Shown here in pieces: positions 36,657 to 50,276 of a stretch of DNA of 64,000 nucleotides. The notes beneath the pieces were generated by a model. It ran no database searches. It saw only the letters and a program-made list of their open reading frames with translations, and was not told where the DNA came from. Source of the DNA: Pogonophryne albipinna (taxonomy: Eukaryota > Chordata > Actinopteri > Perciformes > Artedidraconidae); the NCBI GenBank assembly GCA_028583405.1, contig JAPTMU010000122.1, positions 1 through 64,000 on the forward strand. The letters are read 5' to 3'. Numbering within the stretch: the stretch's first letter is position 1; every line of letters begins with the position of its first letter. The position numbers and the translations under genes are program-made.

Positions 36657-37347
36657 TGAAGTCATGTGACCGTGCTGTAGTTCCTTTATAGCCCAACATT
36701 AGCCTCCTTTAGCTTAGCGGTGGTGGCGTGAAGTCATGTGACCGTGCTGTAGTTCCTTTATAGCCCAACGTTAGCCTCCTTTAACTTAGCGGTGGTGACG
36801 TGAAGTCATGTGACCGTGCTGTAGTTCCTTTATAGCCCAACGAGCCACCTTTAACTTAGCGGTGGTGACGTGAAGTCATGTGACCGGCTGTAGTTCCTTT
36901 ATAGCCCAACGTTAGCCTCCTTTAGCTTAGCGGTGGTGACGTGAAGTCATGTGACCGTGCTCTAGTTCCTTTATAGCCCAACATTAGCCTCCTTTAGCTT
37001 AGCGGTGGTGACGTGAAGTCATGTGACCGTGCTGTAGTTCCTTTATAGCCCAACGTTAGCCTCCTTTAGCTTAGCGGTGGTGACGTGAAGTCATGTGACC
37101 GTGCTGTAGTTCCTTTATAGCCCAACGTTAGCCTCCTTTAGCTTAGCGGTGGTGACATGAAGTCATGTGACCGTGCTGTAGTTCCTTTATAGCCCAACGT
37201 TAGCCTCCTTTAGCTTAGCGGTGGTGACGTGAAGTCATGTGACCGTGCTCTAGTTCCTTTATAGCCCAACATTAGCCTCCTTTAGCTTAGCGGTGGTGAC
37301 GTGAAGTCATGTGACCGTGCTGTAGTTCCTTTATAGCCCACCATTAG
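36657..37347 (+). repeat. 72-bp minisatellite, array 2 (about 9.6 copies)
   Basis: Same unit and orientation as 12875-13785, about 23 kb away. Most copies here read CCCAACGTTAGCC where array 1 reads CCCAACATTAGCC, so each array has been homogenised separately. One unit lacks a few bases (CCCAACGAGCCACC near 36836) and another lacks TG in ACCGGCTGTAG. Confidence 0.95.
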
Positions 37348-37625
37348 CAAACAGACGGTTATGGTTCAACTGCAGCATGTGTGTCATCATACAGTTTTGG
37401 AAACCATCATAAATGTGTCGTAGACTGATGTGGTTGATTTGACATTTTCTTCAGCCAAACACGAAATGTCCAAATGTTTTCCCAGATGTTTTAGTGGTTT
37501 GTTGTTCTCACATAGGCATGACTCAGTCAATCAGCTGCTTTATCATTACCCGATTTTAAATAATAATAATGTCTGCCTCACAAATCCAGTTACAGCAAAA
37601 AAGAATGAAACACATTTACAATTAA

Positions 37626-37883
37626 ATGGTAAATGGACTGTACTTATATAGCGCTTTATCCAGTCTTTAAGACCCCTCAAAGCGCTTTACATACTACATG
37701 TCATTCACCCATTCATACAGAGCAGTACCACTTGCTCTAGGACCATGGCCATGCCATCGGGAGCAACTCAGGGTTAAGTGTCTTGCCCAAGGATACATCG
37801 ACACGTTGACTGCATGGGCTGGGATCGAACTCACAACCTTCTGGTTGAAAGACGACCGCACTCCCTCGCAGCAACAGTCGCCC
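37626..37883 (-). mobile_element. tRNA-derived SINE, reversed
   Basis: On the - strand the head contains GAGTTCGATCCC, a pol III B-box (GGTTCGANNCC-like, + strand 37821-37832). It is followed by the fish SINE body CTTGGGCAAGACACTTAACC and ends in the LINE-like tail GTAAAGCGCTTTGAG...TATATAAGTACAGTCCATTT. It is a SINE copy rather than a tRNA gene, because no cloverleaf with paired acceptor stem can be made. Confidence 0.7.
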
Positions 37884-38655
37884 TCAGAAATCTGTTTTTT
37901 CAGACAATAATATGTGAGTGACTCTTTGACCAAAAATGATAACATCGGAGTATTTTATCGTGAGAAACCGCTAATAACAAGCAAATTGTCTCATTTTTTA
38001 AAGCTGTAGCACACATATGTTTAATATTTTAGTTTCATAAATTACCTTATATGTTAATATACAAAATACAACAACACTTATCAATCAATCCTTGTAGGAA
38101 AACCTGCCTTTCACCAACATCATCTGAGACTTTTTCGACAAAATCAGCTTACCTTTAATACTAAACATGAGAAAATGTCTTAAGAAAATCCTGTTTGTTG
38201 TTGACTATTGACAAAACCTTTGTCAACAAATAATGCCCGATAAAATGCATTTTTCTCTGACGTGTTGCAGACATTATTAAAGGATAAAGCGCTCATTGTG
38301 CTCGCTGCGTTGCCATGACTCTGCTCAGACGTAAGGAGCGCTCTGACGCACAACAACTAAGAATGCCATTCTACCTTTACGTGTGTGTGTGTTTTTTTAT
38401 TCTCCCAAGGCCACTTTCTGCAGGCTGTAGGCATCTCACAAAGACCTTGCATTCGTGAAAGAAAAACAACGACCAAGAGAATATGGAGTGTGGAAGAAGT
38501 GTGTGTCCAATGCATTGCCACCATTCATTCACATTCTGTCTTTTCGTGTCTCGTTGTTTTCTCTTTCGGAGAGTGCAGAGAATAAGAAGTTCAGCACAAC
38601 GGCTATCGCTTCCTACAGTTATTACTGACCAGTGAAAGATCCCCATGGCCTGATG
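37884..38655. other. Intronic sequence, nothing recognised
   Basis: No recognised feature. Confidence 0.5.
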
Positions 38656-38769
<114 letters not shown>

Positions 38770-39066
38770 CTCTCACAGCATCTCTGGCGTAGGAGCGGTG
38801 TTATATAAGGCGGCTTACAACTGAAGTGTGTGTGAAATTTGAGGAGACAGCGAGGATGCCTCTTGCCCTCTTTGTGAAAGCTCTGTGGAGTGTGTGTGTG
38901 GAGGAGGATTTATACCACACACATGCTCGATTACATATCTCTGCAATCATCTAAGTGTGTGTGGGTGTGTTCGATCTCTGCTCAGTGGGCTCATTAACTT
39001 TTATAGACTGCAACCTGAGCGAGGAGGAAATGGCCGAGCCAATATGCTGACCACTGTGCAGATCCA

Positions 39067-39068
<2 letters not shown>

Positions 39069-39116
<48 letters not shown>
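39069..39116. repeat. (CA)n microsatellite
   Basis: About 24 CA units. From 39117 to 39981 I recognise only a short dispersed-repeat relic (TGAAATAAGATCTGTGGTTA, about 39921). Confidence 0.95.
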
Positions 39117-39120
<4 letters not shown>

Positions 39121-39981
39121 CTCTCTATCTGGATCCAAGACGTGATTAATCGCAGCGTCTCACTCCCCTTCAGAGGGATTCACGGTAGTTTTGTTGGTAG
39201 AAATCCAGCTTTCCGTTGCACTTACCTCGCCTCTTTCTTTATTTAAATGCATGCAGCGTTAATCAAAAGTCCCATTGATTTCTCTGCAGTGTTTTGGAGT
39301 TGTGTTTTAGTAGAAGCCATTTAGTGTCAGAGTTTCCTCTCCTGATTCCTGAGCATGTTGATGGGGTTGCGACCGACTGGATTCCCAGCAGAGAGGCTTC
39401 ACTCAGGAGGTCTGGCAGCAGAAAGACATGTTTTTATTTCAGTATTTGAGGCTGCGGTGCTTTCTGTTCTGCGGCTGTTCGGATACAAAACTGACTCTGT
39501 GTTCAGATCTGTCCTTAGAGTGAACCCAGAAATATGAGCTTTACTAATACAGTGGTGCTGGGATTATGTATTTCTGTGTTGGACCCTGAAGGCAGCATCT
39601 CCCTGGTTCCCTCCACAAAAAGCTAATGGGATGTTTCTATTGGATTTTGGATTACTGCAGAAAATAACACAACTGCTAATGATGCTTAAAAGTTTGATAT
39701 GGATAAGTGGTGTTAATATGTTGATGATCTCCACATATTTTAAAACCACTTTTATACATTTTGAGGCGTACATGCAATGACTGGAAGCAAAAAGCTAACA
39801 TTAGGATATAGAGTAGTTCAGGAATGAGTCCCAACACCCCGAAATTAGTCACCATTTTCTTACTTTCTGTCTCCTGGTCTGGAAGTCAATGGTTTTCTGG
39901 ATGTGTTTTGGGTTGTTAGCCTGAAATAAGATCTGTGGTTAACACAAGCTGAAGACATTTGATTTTTTGATTCCCCAGGAT

Positions 39982-40556
39982 CAGCGTTTCCGCCAGGGGG
40001 GCGTCTTGCCGTCATTTGACGCCCTTATTCAGCTCGGGACGCCCTGAACTCGAGCCGAGGGCGTCCAAAAATATTAATAATTCGAGAGAAGATCGAGAGT
40101 TTTTATCGCTTGAAATGACGAAAAGGAAAAAGGACAAGGACATCCCTCTGTTGGAGGGGCAACGGAGTCTGGTGGGTTTCTTTTTGGAGTATTTTTTGAA
40201 GATCGTTTCCCCGACATCGGCGGTGCCTGCTACAGGACAACACGGAACCTCCGCGATTTGGACGTGATGAGCGGGGGGGGGTGCTAGTGGAGCACGCGCG
40301 TGAGCTGCGAGCACCAGAGCCTCGCAGCGGGGAAACTGAGGCTCCGTGGTAAACTGTGGTAACATGAAGAGCCGTTTGGGAGCCGAAACAGCCAGCGCTT
40401 TAAGAGAGCCGAGCCAAATGATCCGGCTCACTAACGTAAACAGACAGTATCTATAAGGGACGGCTCAAGTCAAAATTCAAAACAACACCCCCCCCCCCCC
40501 CTTCCTTCCGCTCTCGGGGTGGACGCCCTCTCAGCCCTGGTCTGGCGGAAACACTG
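39982..40556 (+). mobile_element. hAT-like element, 575 bp
   Basis: The ends are CAGCGTTTCCGCCAG (left) and, from the right, CAGTGTTTCCGCCAG. The 8-bp flanks are CCCAGGAT (39974-39981) and CCCATGAT (40557-40564), a target duplication with one mismatch. CAGYGTTTCC termini are typical of one hAT group. The interior keeps a short N-terminal frame (MTKRKKDKDIPLLEGQ at about 40117), perhaps a residual transposase start, plus GC-rich sequence. No catalytic domain. Confidence 0.75.
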
Positions 40557-40564
40557 CCCATGAT

Positions 40565-41937
40565 AGTCCCACCTCTCTAGCAGGGGCTAAAAATGGGGGT
40601 AAAAGTTCTCTGAACTAAGTTCTCTTTCTGGTGTGAACGCGACATTCCAGGCACTAACAGAACTAAAGGGGTAAAAGTACTCCGGTGTGAACGTGCCTAA
40701 TGATTTTAAACCTGAGTTTCCGCCCTGTGTGAGATCTAGATATTCCTGCTGGTGTTGTGTTTCTACTTTTGCTGCTGAATCCGGTTGATTCGAGCCCTGC
40801 TGACAGCTTTATCGCCCTCTCGAGCTGAATTAAATTGGCATAATTTATTCTTTCCCTCCCCCTTTCGCTTTTGATGCAAAACTATTCTGCTCTGGGAATC
40901 CAGCTTCCTAAATTAGCCGGAATAAAAGCAGATAATCAGGCTTTCTGTTTGGATTTCACGGCCCTTCGTTAATGAGGAAATCCTACGTTGCATCAGCTGA
41001 TTGCTACATTTAATAGGATCATTTCTGCTCTTAAAAGAGATATGTGCCCCATTATAAAACAGATGCCTCTAATTAGTTTTATTTAGTGTGATTAGTGAAT
41101 CAAATGAGACTTTAGTTCGGGGTTAATCTCACGTCTGGTGTTTGTTTGTGCTGCTCTTATTTTAGGATTAAAAACACGTCGTCTCTGTTTTCTCTAATTA
41201 AGACGCGATGGGGTTTTCCATGTAGCTCCATAGAGGATACATATCTCAGAAATCATTTTCCCATCAGTTTTTCATCACCACAAAATGTGCATAGGAACAA
41301 TCTCTGAATGATTTATCTGCACTGGAAGAACGGTGTGTGCTCATTTGCACAAAAACAAATTAAAAAAACAATACGTCTTGAAACACAAACCAGTAAATCA
41401 CTCGGTAATGCAACTTCCACACTGAAATATAAGAAAAGGAGCTTTTATTTTGTGTCAAAAACATCCCGAAAAACCTCGTTGTGAATCTGTTTTATAACAG
41501 TTAATACGGCTGAAAGGGTTAATGAACTGTTGCTAAGACATAATCCAAGACAATAATTGGCACGTTAGTTAAAGAGACCCGATTGGTCGAACAGAACGTC
41601 CAACATCTGGGGAATTGTGATTTTTCACAATTTTCTGACATTTTATTTTACAGTCCGTGCAATCACCTGATTCCTTGAAACACAATAGACTTTAATCAAT
41701 AATTAAATGTATTATTGGTTACATGATTGTTTATCGGTGGCTCCTGACTTCTGTCCTGTAGTATGAAGCGGAAAATATGTGTTACAGGCCCATAACTTTG
41801 ACCTCGATGATCCGTCTCTCTCAGAAAGTATAGTTTTGTCTCCTTATTCCTGCCTGGTGGCGTCAGCTGATAGAGGAGTTACCCCTAGATTCCACCTGGT
41901 CCGTCTGCGTCGCTATTCCACCCGACGCGCCGCGTTA
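40565..41937. other. Intronic sequence, mostly unrecognised
   Basis: About 40562-40700 contains GGTGTGAACGCGAC and GGTGTGAACGTGCC, motifs common at the ends of some fish MITEs, but borders are not clear. The remainder shows nothing. Confidence 0.4.
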
Positions 41938-42288
41938 CGGCCGTCCACACAGCGGCGTGCGTTGACGCTTCACCATTCACTTTGAATTGGGTGACGTCAC
42001 TTTTCGCCGAACTGCATTGTGGGAAGCGACGCGGAGCTTTGCTGCCGTGGCTCGCTGCAAAAGTTGAGCAATGTTCAACTTTTGAAGCCTCGGCAGAAGC
42101 GTCAGCCAATCGAATCATATGCCAGTACAAGCTCTAGCCAATCAAACCGCTGCTTGTGTGTCAGGGGCGGGAGATTCATGTGATTGGTTGTTGGTCGAGT
42201 TTCAGACACGCCTGCCTCCCAGAAGCGTCTCGCCGCTGGGCTCCGCTCGAAATAGGATTGAAGTCTATTTTTTGACGCGATGCAGCCG
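41938..42288. mobile_element. MITE family M2, copy 2
   Basis: It shares with 8627-9249 the blocks GTCCACACAGC, TTGACTTTGAAT-like ACTTTGAATTGGGTGACGTC, CCGAACTGCATTGTGGG, the 10-bp-arm hairpin (42058-42084), and GGGCGGGAGATTCATGTGAT followed by TGGTTGTTGGTCG. The termini CGGCCGTCC and CGGCTGCATC (reverse complement of right) are less alike than in copy 1, and the flanks are TTA and TAA. About 270 bp shorter than copy 1. Confidence 0.7.
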
Positions 42289-42752
42289 TAATGTCATGTC
42301 GGGCAGGCAGGAAGTGGAACGTTCAGAGCATATATAGCATATTTAAATATATATATACACACAAACTAATTTTGCAGACCCTATCCCTCCGTAGTCTTTC
42401 AAGTAGGAGGAGAAATGCCAGCGTTCTCCTCCGGTTTACAGGCACTGTGTAAATTATATAAATAGAATAATTATGATGATGAATGCATTTACCACTAAAC
42501 TACAGCAACACATCTTTGATTCATGTCGTTTATAACTGGGATATTACAATTATTATTAACTTTGTCTGCACAAAGTAGCCTGTCCAGGAAATATGCCCAA
42601 ATCAACAAAAACTGCGAGCCAGCAGGCAAGACGCTCTGCTTCTGAAACGCTTCTGAAACGCTTCTGAAACGCGCCCGGTAGGGTATGACGCCGGAGGAGG
42701 CCGGACCAAAACCGCGGCGCAGCCGGACCCGGTGGGATCGAGGGGTTAGGGT

Positions 42753-43557
42753 TAGAGATGTCCCGATCCGATCACGTGATCGGGGATCGGAGCCGATCAC
42801 GTGATTTTCAAAAGATCGGGATCGGGAGAAAAAAGATCGGGGATCGGGAATTATTATTATTTTTTTTTTTAAATTTAATTTAATGTTACAAAACAAAAAT
42901 GACCATGTTCACGTCTTAAAGTCATCCTGAGGCCTTAGTTTTGGTTTGAAATGACACAACATCATGTATGTGTTGCTTCTTTTGGGCTTGTTTTCAGACC
43001 TGGTTGCTTATTTCTCTCAAAGCTGGCAACAGAGTGGGCGCGCAGTGTCTAGCAATAAGCTAACGAGAGGCTACGTTCAGCTGGTGACTCGGGACTCGGG
43101 ACAGAGAAAATGTCAGGAGTTTGGAAGTATTATAAAATTGAAAGCGAGGGCAGTGTAACAGCCAGATGCAATGTTTGCAAGGCGGAGGTTCCGCGTGGTG
43201 GAAAGAACAGAGCTACGTTCAACACGACCAATCTAATACGCTACCAGAGAAACAAACACCAACAACAACAGGACGAGTACACAGCGGCCACTCGGGTAAC
43301 GGCACTGAAACAACGGACACTTTCAGAGACTTTTAAAAGGAAAGAGAAACTGCCCCAGAACAGTGAAAAGGCCAAACAAATAACAGCCAAGATAGCTGAA
43401 CTCATCGCGTTGGATGACCAGCCGTTATCTGTTACCTTTTTTTTCTCTTAATGCATTGCATAAAGATCGGATCGGGAAAAATCGGTATCGGCAGATTGTC
43501 AAAATCAAATGATCGGAATCGGATCGGGAGCAAAAAAATGTGATCGGGACATCCCTA
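42753..43557 (+). mobile_element. BED-hAT element, copy A (805 bp)
   Basis: Termini TAGAGATGTCCCGATC and, from the right, TAGGGATGTCCCGATC. The 8-bp target duplication GTTAGGGT is exact (42745-42752 and 43558-43565). Subterminal GATCACGTGATC palindromes and repeated ATCGG motifs follow the left end. One ORF with a BED finger is present and no hAT catalytic or dimerisation domain. Copies B, C and D are at 50277, 51490 and 62518, all in the opposite orientation. Confidence 0.95.
43110..43451 (+). CDS. BED zinc-finger ORF of hAT copy A (113 aa)
   Basis: The ORF starts MSGVWKYYKIESEGS and has Cys20-x2-Cys23, then AEVPRGGKNRATFNTTNLIR, and a final ligand His50. The first His ligand (position 45) is Tyr here. 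A Gln-rich stretch, LKQRTLSETFKRKEKLPQ and the hAT-typical EKAKQITAKIAELIALDDQP follow. The protein stops at about residue 113, where a full transposase would continue into the RNase H-like core. Known hAT proteins (ZBED relatives) begin with this same module. Whether this truncated protein is expressed, or acts as a DNA-binding competitor, is inference. Confidence 0.55.
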   Translation: MSGVWKYYKIESEGSVTARCNVCKAEVPRGGKNRATFNTTNLIRYQRNKHQQQQDEYTAATRVTALKQRTLSETFKRKEKLPQNSEKAKQITAKIAELIALDDQPLSVTFFFS

Positions 43558-43565
43558 GTTAGGGT

Positions 43566-43913
43566 GCTTTGTTTGTTATGTCTTGTCGTGCAGAATGTTG
43601 ATTATTCTCTAGCTTAATTATAGCTAAATACATGGCGTTTAGGGAGGGACCTTCAGAATTGGTTAGGCAAGCGCTGTGTCACTTTGTGTCTGCAGCAAAT
43701 TCTCCGGCCGTAACTTCCACAAGTGCTTCCGTGTCTCATTGTGCTTTGTCTCCAGAGGCTTCCATTACAGCTACAAATACCAAGCCTCATCTCAGAGGTT
43801 CTATTATGTTTTATTATCAATGCTTGTGTTGTGTCCTCTGTTGGAGCTGTAATCCAGTTCAGTGTAAGAAACCAAACCAAAGCACCTGAACTCACAGTCA
43901 GCACGTCTCTGGG
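43566..43913. other. Intronic sequence, nothing recognised
   Basis: No recognised feature. Confidence 0.5.
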
Positions 43914-44054
43914 GGAGTGTGGTGCAGTGGGTAGTGCGTTGGTGTTCGGATCAGGGGTTCAAACCCCACTGCAGTCAGCATGTCGTTTGTGTCCCTGAGG
44001 ACCCTTCACCCCAAATTGCTCCTGTGGGATTGTCCACAAGTGACATGTAATGAA
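43914..44054 (+). mobile_element. tRNA-derived SINE, copy 1
   Basis: Pol III A-box-like TGGTGCAGTGGGTAGTGCG (43920-43938) and B-box GGTTCAAACCCC (43956-43967) are followed by CACTGCAGTCAGCATGTCG, TGTGTCCCTGAGG, TTCACCCCAAATTGCTCCTG. A closely related copy is at 52974-53155. It lacks an acceptor stem and so is not a functional tRNA gene. Confidence 0.8.
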
Positions 44055-44277
44055 TACAGTTGTGCTTTTTTATGAAGGGTTTTTGGAATGAATGTCCAGG
44101 ATGTTGTCATATCGCTGACGTATTCACCCTAAGTTGCTCCCATAGACATGTTGTCTTCTTAAATGTGTCCTTAATGGAGCCCCTCTGATCCTCCACTCGA
44201 CCGAAGCTTATCAATGATTTAGCCGCGGGATGATGTCATCGAGCTAATGGACCATCCGCCCTATTAATGTTGCAGCA

Positions 44278-44278
<1 letters not shown>

Positions 44279-44364
<86 letters not shown>

Positions 44365-44403
44365 CACCACACACACACACACACACACAACACACACACA
44401 CAC
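44279..44403. repeat. (CA)n microsatellite with interruptions
   Basis: CA run of about 120 bp with ACAACACCACAC and ACAACAC interruptions near 44362 and 44388. Confidence 0.97.
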
Positions 44404-44587
44404 CCACACCATGACATCAGGCAGCAGATTTTACAGCCTGGTTCCCGGAGGGGACATGTTTTCAGATTGTCCGTACTAAAGGTCAGGATACCAGAAATGT
44501 AGAAGTCGATGGGAATGTATACGGACTCTCTTGGTAACCCATTTGATACCATAGTAAAAAATGTAAACAATAAATCCCAGGGTGGGC

Positions 44588-44830
44588 TGTGGCTCAATGG
44601 GGAGATGGGCATCCATTCATTGTAGCCGTCGATGTGTCTTTTCAAGTGACATTACTTTGCCAGGAGTGTGAGTGTGTGTGAGTGTGTGAGAGTGTGTGTG
44701 TGTGTGTGTGTTTCCCTGAGCAGGTGGCTGCCTGTGTGAATGTGTGACTGCTGACTTGTATGTAGAAGCACTTTGATTGGTCAGAAAAAGCACTGTATTG
44801 ATGCATGTTAATGTATCTTTTACCAGTGAA
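44588..44830 (+). mobile_element. Degenerate SINE-like remnant with TG tract
   Basis: GCTGTGGCTCAATGGGGAGA at about 44587 resembles a decayed tRNA-derived head. It is followed by a TG tract (44668-44712) and TGTGAATGTGTGACTG...AGCACTTTGATTGGTCAG, like the tails of some fish SINEs. Borders uncertain. Confidence 0.4.
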
Positions 44831-44962
44831 ATAATACGATTCTTGCTACCAATTTGATGTCACGTTAAAAAAAAAACAAACAACAGAATTAATCCTGTGT
44901 ACTTCAGAATAAACTTTTTATTTTAATCCTTTTTTTGTGTTTAGGGTTGACCACTACCTACG

Positions 44963-45175
44963 TAATCAGAATCAGTTTTATTACCAAGTTTACACATACG
45001 AGGATGTGGCTTTGGTATAAGTAGGTCATACAGAGACACAGAAGGAAGAATACGTAACCAATACAAAAATAGTACAAATCATAAAGCTAAGACTAATGCA
45101 ACAAATGAGAAATGCAACACAATATTTACACAAAAGTATAGTTATGGAGGAAACTGAGTGCAGTTACAGTACATG
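44963..45175 (-). mobile_element. Retroposon 3' end, family R1 copy 2 (reversed)
   Basis: AATCAGAATCAGTTTTATTA, then CCAAGTTTACACATACGAGG and ATGTGGCTTTGGT, is the reverse complement of the tail at 24090-24160. The interior is A-rich, as in reversed LINE 3' UTRs. No coding part. Confidence 0.6.
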
Positions 45176-45548
45176 TCATAAAATATGTGTTACTATAGAA
45201 AAACGAGTACAGTCATCGACTTGATTACACAACATCGATCTAATGACATCGATAGTCCGTATGAAAACACCCATTTCCTTCAAATTTGGCACAAACCTTT
45301 ACTAAGAGTCAACGAGGAACTTCTTAGACGTTGTTTGACAGAGATCAAGGTCACTGTGACTTCATAAAACACGTGTGCCCTTTGAGCGAAGACACACAAC
45401 CATGAGACGTTTCTTCATCGAGGTCATTTCATCATTTTGGAGATCGTCTGTTATTTGTATTTCTTGCAAAAGCCCATGACCCTTTCTGTTCTGGATTTGG
45501 ATCGTCATGGTGGATTGATCTTATTGTGAGTAGCTTTGGATCAAATGT
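45176..45548. other. Intronic sequence, nothing recognised
   Basis: No recognised feature. Confidence 0.5.
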
Positions 45549-45807
45549 AAACCGGCTCGAGATACACTTTTTGTTATATTCCATGGGATGCTCTTAACAT
45601 CCCGATGGCAATGAATATCTGAAGTGCTTTGACAATAAATCCATAAAAAACGAGATAAGCACAAACTGATCTCGTGCCCTCATTGGTCATGTGCGCGTTC
45701 GTGTGTGTTGGAGGCGGGGCTCTGTGAGGAAGTGGCAGATTTCTTCCGGTTGTGTATTTTCAAATTCTAGCGCACTCGAGCTTTCTCCAAAATTACCTAC
45801 CCCACCT
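45549..45807. mobile_element. TTAA MITE family M1, truncated copy
   Basis: From AAACCGGCTCGAGATACAC onwards it follows the copy at 6399-6779 closely, including CTCTTAACATCCCGATGGCA and GTGCCCTCATTGGTCATGTG. An internal deletion of about 110 bp is present, and the outermost left terminus is missing. The right end ACCTACCCCACCT is followed by TTAA (45808-45811). Confidence 0.8.
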
Positions 45808-45811
45808 TTAA

Positions 45812-46293
45812 TATAAAAAACCCTGATGGCATCAATTGAGTGCAGATTGAGCTGCTGGTAATTGTTGGATTTGAGCATCTTCCTTTGGATAATTAATCAA
45901 AGCAATAGTGGAATTATTTGATCGCTTCATGACATTTTCCTGCAGGTGACAGATTCTAGAAACACTCTTCATTGCCTCGTTTCTCCTTCTTCTTCTTCTG
46001 CAGCATTAATTACTTTAAGACGCTGTAAAGACGGAGCGTTTCTGTCAGACTGAACTGATTGGCTTCTTATTTAACGTTAGGCTTTAAATCAGCCCGCTAA
46101 TCTGAAGAGTGCCTCCTCCGGCTGTAAATCTCACACTTGGCTCTCGACCCAAAAACACTCAGAGGATTGGACCGCGTTTAGCTTTCCTTTCACTTTTCTT
46201 TATTTACTGTACCTCCATATGTCTCCTGCCAGCTGCTCTGCTGTCTGGACGCTACGCTAAGACCTGTGACTTTTGATTTGAACAGAACAAATG

Positions 46294-46348
<55 letters not shown>

Positions 46349-47695
46349 GGGAGGATTTGGGGCTTTGTTTCTGCAGGCTAAACTCCGCCTCGCTAATCCT
46401 TAAATCAGAGTAAATTGGATAAAGCATTGTTATCATTTGGAGATTTAAAAAAGGGAAACAATCACATGAAGATATGACAAATGGGACATGAAAACATACA
46501 GGCTTAGTGAGCAGAAAATAACCCATGTGTTATCAGAATGAGTCGTTGTTCACATACAAGGAATTTAATGAATTATTTTTTAAGCATTTTTCTTTACTCT
46601 TAATTTTATTAAAAATTTTATTTAGTATTTTTTATTAATATTATTTTATTCTTAAAACGCAGCAACTGTTACCTACATGCAAGTCATTTGTCGTAGAGTT
46701 TTTGGACACTTTCTTTGAATTTTTATATCAATATTTGTGTTTTATTTTTCATAAGACCTCCGTCAAGGCTATTTACCCCAAAAATATTTAACAAAAATAC
46801 ATATTTAAAAAAAAAAGCATTAATCCCCCACGTGTTATGGTACTGCCCTAAAGTATAATATGTTCTTTTTCGGCCCTTGTTTCACCATAATGCACATTTT
46901 ACTGAACATCCTTGCGCTAGTTTTGCTGCAAAACAAACCCAACCTACTTGTTGGATGATTCTAAAAATATGATATGAAGATGCATACAACTTTTCTGTTT
47001 TTAAAGCCAATTTCTGTACATTTTTGTGCAAGAAATTAGCCACAGTCCACAGTCCACAGTAGAGATAATAATACATGTCCTCGCGCTTTTCCCGGTGCTC
47101 AAAGCGCTTGATATGCAGATAATGTGCAATATACAGACATGATAACACGCAAATTATGTAAATTTATGTAACGTAATTTCACAAAATGGTAGTATCAGTA
47201 TTCCCGTTTTTAAAACACCAAAAAAGCATCAGAAAAGCAAATTGCAAAAACACTCTCAGGTCATTTTAATTGATACCACTGAATTCAGACGGAGGTTTTT
47301 CACCCAGTCAGGCTGAATGCATCTGAGGTGATTGATCTCTGCTGCTGTCCGTCAGGTGTCAGAAACCATACAAGAGTATGGAGGGAGGTCAGAGTGAGAA
47401 TCCTGGACTCTGAGCCGTCACTCTTCATCTCGCTCGTCTTCATCAGCTCGTCTTCATCAGCTGACCACTGAATCACACTCGCACACATCTCCAGAGAGAC
47501 GGGAGGATCCCAGCTTTATTCTCTCCATGGGTTCAATTCAGAGATCCAGAGGAGACTTGATCTCATGTTGGATTTAGGGTCAAATCGTTGGTTGAAAAGC
47601 TGCATTTGAGTAAAGAAATGACACTAAAAGGATTAGGACCAGATTATGTTCAAATCTGACCAAAACACATTTTCTAAGTGAGATCTGAGATTGAA
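45812..47695. other. Intronic sequence with a CT microsatellite
   Basis: A (CT)n run lies at 46299-46341. 46560-46830 is very AT-rich. No gene, RNA or repeat family recognised. Confidence 0.5.
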
Positions 47696-48190
47696 GTCCG
47701 GATTCTGAAAATTATTTTTAAAGAAACATTTGGAATTATTTAGTTTTTTCAGAAAAAAGTCAAAATGAGTTTTCTCCCCACAGAATTTGAATATGCTGAA
47801 AAAAAAGTCACATTTATTTTTCCTCAGAATTTTGAGATTTTCTGAAAAAATTCAGAACTCGGAGATTTTCAGAAAAGATTAGGATTTTTTTTTCACATTT
47901 CAAATTTCTGATTTCTTTCTTTCTCAGATTTCTCAACATTTTGAATTTTTCTGAAAAATGTTGAATATTTATTTTTCATATTTCTCACATAAAAAGTCAG
48001 AAAATCTCGAGATTTTCTGAAAAGTCAGAATTATTTATTTCTCAATCTTCTCAAATGTATTACAAAAAAAAACTAAAATAGTTATTATGTTTTTCTCAGA
48101 ATTCAATTTTTACTCTGAAAAGTCAGAAACCTTTTTTTTTAACGTTAGAGATTTTCAGGGGAAAAAAACGACGCTATTTTTTTTTTTTAG
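47696..48190. repeat. Degenerate TTTTCTGA / CAGAATTT repeat block
   Basis: Many imperfect repeats of GAGATTTTCTGAAAAAA, CAGAATT and AAAAGTCAGAA occur at irregular spacing, with related sequence again at 49236-49375. The motif vocabulary matches the block at 1553-2270, so these may be remnants of one low-complexity fish repeat. Not coding. Confidence 0.55.
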
Positions 48191-48532
48191 TGCATTTTGA
48201 GATTTTAAGATAAAAATGTCAGAATTATTTGAAAACTGTGCAATTTATGAAGAACCCTACAATGTAGCCACATAATTGATGTTGGGGTATTTGGTAAAAA
48301 CATTTTTCCCTCTTTGTTTTTCTTCATCTTGCAGACCCCGTTTACTAGTTCAGTTCCTTCATTAACTGTCGGAGATGATTAATATTCATACAAACAAACA
48401 AACAAACAAACAAACCGGAAGGGCTCAGATCAAATCATCGTAAAATGCAATGGTCTTCTTTTTACAAGATAATTATCGTCTACATTACCTAACTCCCAAA
48501 CTGCTCATCTTCGGTGTGAAATCTCTCTCTCT

Positions 48533-50276
<1,744 letters not shown>

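Noticed and set aside
42964..43158. 64-residue frame MYVLLLLGLFSDLVAYF (signal-peptide-like) in BED-hAT copies A, B and C
   Set aside because: It lies upstream of and overlaps the BED ORF. In copy D the frame is broken by a stop (TAG after DLVA). The similarity among copies reflects recent element identity, not selection on this frame.
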